From JBAZMA01 sp041649995 (GTDB lineage: Bacteria > Omnitrophota > Gorgyraeia > Velamenicoccales > Velamenicoccaceae): a DNA stretch of 64,000 nucleotides. The notes beneath the pieces were generated by a model. The model saw only the letters and a program-made list of their open reading frames with translations, was not told where the DNA came from and did not search any database. A program made the position numbers and the translations under genes. Shown in pieces: positions 60,652-64,000 of the stretch (within the stretch, counting starts at the first letter, position 1; the number at the start of each line of letters is the position of its first letter). The stretch covers positions 132,505 to 196,504 of the forward strand of contig JBAZMA010000003.1 of the NCBI GenBank assembly GCA_041649995.1, in the 5' to 3' direction.

Positions 60652-62126
60652 CACCTTCCTTTTCTTCAAAAAGCCTCAAGCCCTACCTGGCGTTGGCGCT
60701 CCTTTGGTGCGCGCTTTCCGTTTTTTTTCTTTCGCGGGGACCCTTAGACCCCAAACCGTTTATCGGATTCCCCTTAGATGACGCCTGGATCCATTTCGAT
60801 TTTTCCAGGAATCTCGCCTCGGGCAATTGTTTCGGTCTCAACCCCCAGGAACCCTCCAGCGGCAGCACGTCTCCTTTGTGGGTGCTTCTTTTGGCGGGGT
60901 TTTTCAACCTCGGGGTGCCGTTTGAGATCTCAGGCATCGCCCTGGGGATGCTTTTTCTTTTTTTGACGGCCCTGGTCATTTATAAAATGGCCTTTTTGAT
61001 CACGGAGGATTCCCGGACGGCGTTCATTTCATCCATCCTTGTCCTGGTCTGCGGACGGTTTTTATGGGGAGTGTTCTCGGGCATGGAAGTCGCGCTTTTC
61101 TCTTTTTTGTCCGCGCTGGGGATCATGCTCCATCTCAAAAACATTCCTCAGGGGCGTTTGAGTCTTTTGCCGGCTGTTGTTTTTGGCCTGGCATCCCTGT
61201 CGAGGCCCGAAGGCCACCTGTTGTTCGCCCTGGCTTTTGTTGATCTGGCGGCGCGGAATTTCAGGCGGAAGCAGGGCCTGCGGTGGATGGCCGGATACCT
61301 GGTTATTTACGCGGCCTTGGTCCTTCCTTACATGGTCTTTTCCTGGCTGCTGACCCACAAACTGATCTGCAGCAGTTATTATTCCAAGATGCTTTTCACG
61401 TGGCGCGTCTCGGCCTTGCCCTATCTCAAAGGGTATGTGAAATATATCTTCTGGGACAATCCTTTTTTGGCCTTATTCCTCATTTCGGGCCTGCGCTACA
61501 GCTTGTCGCGCCGATGTTATCTGCTGGTGGCCTGGATGGTCCTCTACCCTTTGGCGGCATCGCAGGTCTCGCCCATCCTGATCCATCATGCCCGTTATCA
61601 AATGCCGCTTATCCCGCTTTACGCGATGGTGGGCTATTTCGGCCTGCGGAGACTTTTTTCCAGGCGCACGGCCCATGTTTATCTCGTCCTTGTCGTGGTC
61701 TGGGGCCTGTTTCAGGTCAATATCTGGGGGCAGAGATACACCAAAGACGCTCTCTCCTTCTACAAGCAGCATTTCCAGGTGGCCGGCTGGCTCAGAGAAC
61801 ATACCGCGCCGGCGGAGGCCGTGGCGACTAACGATATCGGCATCCTCTCATACGCGACAGGGAGGAAGGTTGTCGATCTTTGTGGTATAATAAATCCGGA
61901 TATCATCAACATTCTGTCTTCCGACAGCCATCCCCGGTTTCAGCGCCGCATGTTATGGCATTATCTGGCCCGCCATCGCGTGAAATATCTGGCTTTCTAC
62001 CGTTCGTGGTTTCCCTGGATGTATGACGAACGCTGTTTGAAAAAGGTCTATGAAGTCAATTATCCTTTCAATACCAGCGCGGCCTGCGACACGATGGAGG
62101 TCTTTGAGGTGTTATGCGTCGATTAA
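60648..62126 (+). CDS. GT-C membrane glycosyltransferase
   Basis: 492 residues, about twelve membrane helices and a soluble C-terminal part (~375-492). The first extracytoplasmic loop has GFPLDDAWIHFDFSRNLASG and SSGSTSPLWVLLL, the GT-C Asp motif and the pattern seen in AftB-like furanosyltransferases. Coupled to the DPPR synthase, it probably uses a polyprenyl-phosphate pentose. Its acceptor is unknown. The C-terminus overlaps the DUF362 gene by 13 bases. Confidence 0.82.
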   Translation: MTPSFSSKSLKPYLALALLWCALSVFFLSRGPLDPKPFIGFPLDDAWIHFDFSRNLASGNCFGLNPQEPSSGSTSPLWVLLLAGFFNLGVPFEISGIALGMLFLFLTALVIYKMAFLITEDSRTAFISSILVLVCGRFLWGVFSGMEVALFSFLSALGIMLHLKNIPQGRLSLLPAVVFGLASLSRPEGHLLFALAFVDLAARNFRRKQGLRWMAGYLVIYAALVLPYMVFSWLLTHKLICSSYYSKMLFTWRVSALPYLKGYVKYIFWDNPFLALFLISGLRYSLSRRCYLLVAWMVLYPLAASQVSPILIHHARYQMPLIPLYAMVGYFGLRRLFSRRTAHVYLVLVVVWGLFQVNIWGQRYTKDALSFYKQHFQVAGWLREHTAPAEAVATNDIGILSYATGRKVVDLCGIINPDIINILSSDSHPRFQRRMLWHYLARHRVKYLAFYRSWFPWMYDERCLKKVYEVNYPFNTSAACDTMEVFEVLCVD

Positions 62127-63205
62127 AATCCAAAGTCGCGGTCATCAAAACCCGCCCGGAGAGCGTCCTGGCGGATATCGGGCGGCTTTGCGGCCTCGCC
62201 GACATGCCCTTGGCCCTGGCCAAAGACAAGCCCGTGATCCTCAAGGATAATATTTCCTGGCATCTGCCTTTTTTATCCGCCAACACCACGCCGTGGCAGC
62301 TGGAAGGCGCGATCCTGGCTTTGAGGTCTTTCGGTTGGAATAACCTGTCCGCCGTCCATAACAACACCGTTGTCACAGATCCCCTGAAGGGGCTCAGGCT
62401 GAACAAGCTTTTTGCCGTTTACGAAAAATACGGCGTTCAGGAAAAATATAATTTCAACAAAGATCAGATCCGCTGGGTCCCCTACAGGCCGAAATTTAAA
62501 ACGCGGGCCCTTCACCATGTTTACGGCCATGACGTGATGATCCCGGATTATTTCATCGGAAAGAATATCGTGCACCTGCCCACCGTCAAGACGCATATCT
62601 ATACAACGACCACAGGCGCTATGAAGAACGCCTTCGGCGGCCTCCTGGGCACGCACCGTCATTACACGCACAGCTGGATCCACGCCGTGCTGGTCGATTT
62701 GCTTAAGATCCAGCAGGATATCCATAGCGGCATTTTCAGCATTATGGACGGCACGATCTGCGGATGCGGGCCGGGTCCCAGGACCATGCTGCCCGTGGAA
62801 AAGGGATACATGCTGGCGTCTTCGGATTCGGTGGCCATTGACGCTGTCGCGGCAAAGATGATGGGCTTTGATCCGCTCGCGATCCCCTACATCCGCATGG
62901 CGCATGAGGACGGCATCGGGGTCGGGGATCCGCGCTTGATCGAGATCGCCGGCGAAGATGTCGGTTCGGAGAATTTCCATTTTTACGTGGGGCAGAACAT
63001 GGTCAGCCGTTTTGGAAAAACAGTCTGGTTCGGCCCTTTGCGGTATTTCCAGAAGTTGTTTTTCCGCACGCCGCTGGTCTATCTTTTCGTTTACGCTTCC
63101 TTTTTCTACCATGATTATATCTGGTGGCCTTTTATAGGACGCAGGAGACAAAAAAAGATCCTGGCTACGGGATGGGGAAGGCTTTTTCAGAAATATCCCT
63201 ACTAG
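62114..63205 (+). CDS. DUF362-domain protein
   Basis: 363 residues. DUF362 core: DKPVILKDNISWH, HLPTVKTHIYTTTTGAMKN and IMDGTICGCGPGPRT, then SVAIDAVAAKMMGFDP. The C-terminal ~50 residues contain a hydrophobic stretch (YLFVYASFFYHDYIWWPF) and basic tail. DUF362 proteins are often fused to ferredoxin domains, but no CxxC cluster motif is seen here. Last gene of the operon with the DPPR synthase; may act on the same lipid-linked sugar. Confidence 0.78.
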   Translation: MRRLKSKVAVIKTRPESVLADIGRLCGLADMPLALAKDKPVILKDNISWHLPFLSANTTPWQLEGAILALRSFGWNNLSAVHNNTVVTDPLKGLRLNKLFAVYEKYGVQEKYNFNKDQIRWVPYRPKFKTRALHHVYGHDVMIPDYFIGKNIVHLPTVKTHIYTTTTGAMKNAFGGLLGTHRHYTHSWIHAVLVDLLKIQQDIHSGIFSIMDGTICGCGPGPRTMLPVEKGYMLASSDSVAIDAVAAKMMGFDPLAIPYIRMAHEDGIGVGDPRLIEIAGEDVGSENFHFYVGQNMVSRFGKTVWFGPLRYFQKLFFRTPLVYLFVYASFFYHDYIWWPFIGRRRQKKILATGWGRLFQKYPY

Positions 63206-63227
63206 AAACCGGGGGACGAAACCAGTT

Positions 63228-63613
63228 CACAGGCCACGGGCCACAGTCGATGGTCCACAGTAACGTGAGGACGTGCGCTCGCTTCGCTCGCTAGGACGTC
63301 AGGACGTAGGACGAAAAAACAATTAAGAATGAAGAATTAAGAATTTGGCTTATAGCTTATAGCTTATGGCAAATGGCTTATAAAAAACGAAGTCAGAAGT
63401 CGGAAGTCTGACGTCTGAATTCAGAAGTCCGAAGTCCGAAGACCGAGAATCGAAGTTCAATTCTTCATTCTTAATTCTTAATTTTTAATTGTTTCTATGG
63501 TTTGGAATTTGGAAATTGAGTCAGTAAGTAACGGGCTAGCTAGAACCTAACCCCTAGTCCCTAAAGTTTTTGCCATATGCCCTTCGCTCTTAGCCATAGG
63601 CTATAAGCCGATG
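63228..63613 (+). repeat. Degenerate 7-bp repeat array, copy 5 (longest)
   Basis: 386 bases in 7-base register. It begins with CACAGGC words, passes TTAAGAA words, GCTTATA words, a long run of AAGTCCG-like words, then reversed TTCTTAA words, the CTAGAACC block shared with copy 3, and finally reversed words of the GCCATAG/GCCCTTC kind. So the second half carries reverse-complement versions of blocks from the first half. The stretch 63206-64000 has no gene. Confidence 0.88.
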
Positions 63614-63627
63614 TTTGAACCTTTTCA

Positions 63628-63657
63628 TTGACTTATCCCTGTTTGCCTGATTATAAT
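63628..63657 (+). promoter_or_regulatory. Strong promoter after repeat copy 5
   Basis: TTGACT (63628-63633), 18-base spacer, perfect TATAAT (63652-63657). Nothing codes behind it; a terminator follows about 90 bases later. Confidence 0.7.
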
Positions 63658-63663
63658 ACCTAC

Positions 63664-63745
63664 GATACATTTTGGTTTCTTATGCTTGCTAAAGCGATAA
63701 AACGACGGGTGCCGAGGGGAAAAACCTTGGGCACCCGTTTCTTTT
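63664..63745 (+). ncRNA. Candidate small RNA of about 80 bases
   Basis: Starts after the promoter and ends in a strong terminator: ACGGGTGCC (63705-63713) with GGCACCCGT (63730-63738), inner AGG/CCT pairing, then TTTCTTTT. The 5' 40 bases are U/A-rich and mostly unpaired. Similar in layout to the candidate at 34377, but not in sequence. Confidence 0.6.
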
Positions 63746-63752
63746 AATGAGG

Positions 63753-64000
63753 GCATAACTTAGGGAGCCGGTAGCCGTAGGCGGCGAACTAAGTTATAAG
63801 CCCCGAAGGGGCGGCCCGAATTAACCCCGTCACCTGCAAGCAAATTTCGTGAGAAATTTGCGCAGCTTCCAGGTGATCGGGGTGCCAGTAAGCATAACTA
63901 AAGGGAGCCGGTAGCCGTAGGCGGCGAACTAAGTTATAAGCCCCGAAGGGGCGGCCCGAATTAACCCCGTCACCTGCAAGCAAATTTCGTGAGAAATTTG
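63753..64000. repeat. Tandem repeat of about 140 bp, cut by the window end
   Basis: 98 bases are identical at 63763-63860 and 63903-64000, giving a period of 140. Each unit has nested inverted repeats: ATAACTTAG/CTAAGTTAT, AGCCCC/GGGGC, and a long stem CCCCG-TCACCTG with CAGGTGA-CGGGG enclosing GCAAATTTC/GAAATTTGC. The array continues beyond the edge, so its copy number is unknown. Confidence 0.85.

Noticed and set aside
63789..63983. Minus-strand frame of 64 codons at the window end
   Set aside because: It spans the 140-bp tandem repeat with its hairpins and has no ribosome site; it is a by-product of the repeat.
63753..64000. Integron attC sites
   Set aside because: The inverted ends resemble them in layout, but the GTTRRRY/RYYYAAC core boxes do not fit and there are no cassette genes.

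Overview
The window reads as a gene-dense, moderately GC-rich chromosome segment (or metagenome contig) from a strictly anaerobic, fermentative, Gram-negative-type bacterium. Outer-membrane parts are present (TolC, a TorF-like porin, a YaiO-like barrel). So are a multi-subunit [FeFe] hydrogenase with all three maturases, an energy-converting hydrogenase-related (Ehr) membrane complex, phosphotransacetylase plus acetate kinase, a Rex regulator, and superoxide reductase and hemerythrin for oxygen defence. I infer a member of the Omnitrophota or a neighbouring uncultivated phylum. No rRNA, tRNA, CRISPR array or insertion sequence was seen.

Layout. 1-4161: 3' part of an Ehr operon (HyfE-, HyfF-, HyfG- and HyfI-like) whose large subunit lacks the NiFe-binding cysteine pairs. 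4121-7083: B12-binding radical SAM enzyme, a free-standing Cache-type sensor and an AsmA-like protein. 7219-11676: AbrB-type regulator with a TolC-MacA-MacB tripartite efflux system. 11784-14712: secreted protein, two cold-shock proteins, a second radical SAM paralogue and a tiny zinc protein. 14829-23862: YihY-type membrane protein and a probable exopolysaccharide locus (sugar epimerase, YaiO-like barrel, HEAT-repeat protein, two glycosyltransferases, PEGA protein). 24382-32019: lipoprotein and small proteins, cytosine deaminase, PAS histidine kinase and response regulator, superoxide reductase, VTT protein, hemerythrin, HtpX-like protease. 32130-40095: ABC-F protein, porin-AmtB-PII operon, two MFS transporters. 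40251-54950: Rex, sensor kinase, HydB/HydA/HydC hydrogenase, HydG, HydE, response regulator, TM1266-type regulator, HydF, thioredoxin, Pta, AckA. 55040-63205: PanD, peptide deformylase, thioredoxin-reductase-like protein, YbhN-like protein, YacP nuclease, DUF523, metallo-hydrolase, decaprenyl-phosphate phosphoribosyltransferase, GT-C enzyme and DUF362 protein.

The central metabolic idea is fermentation in which reduced ferredoxin and NADH are re-oxidised by the bifurcating-type [FeFe] hydrogenase, acetyl-CoA yields ATP through Pta-AckA, and Rex senses NADH/NAD. The Ehr complex may add a ferredoxin-linked ion pump, but probably not a hydrogenase.

The most unusual signal is outside the genes. 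Five intergenic arrays (23894-24226, 34071-34312, 50820-51006, 58914-58969, 63228-63613) are built almost entirely of degenerate 7-bp words kept in register over as much as 386 bp, some ending in inverted copies of one another. Three sit directly upstream of a sigma70-like promoter that drives a very short RNA ending in a terminator hairpin. A separate cluster of palindromic repeats lies at 34448-34778, and a tandem repeat of about 140 bp begins at 63753 and runs off the window.
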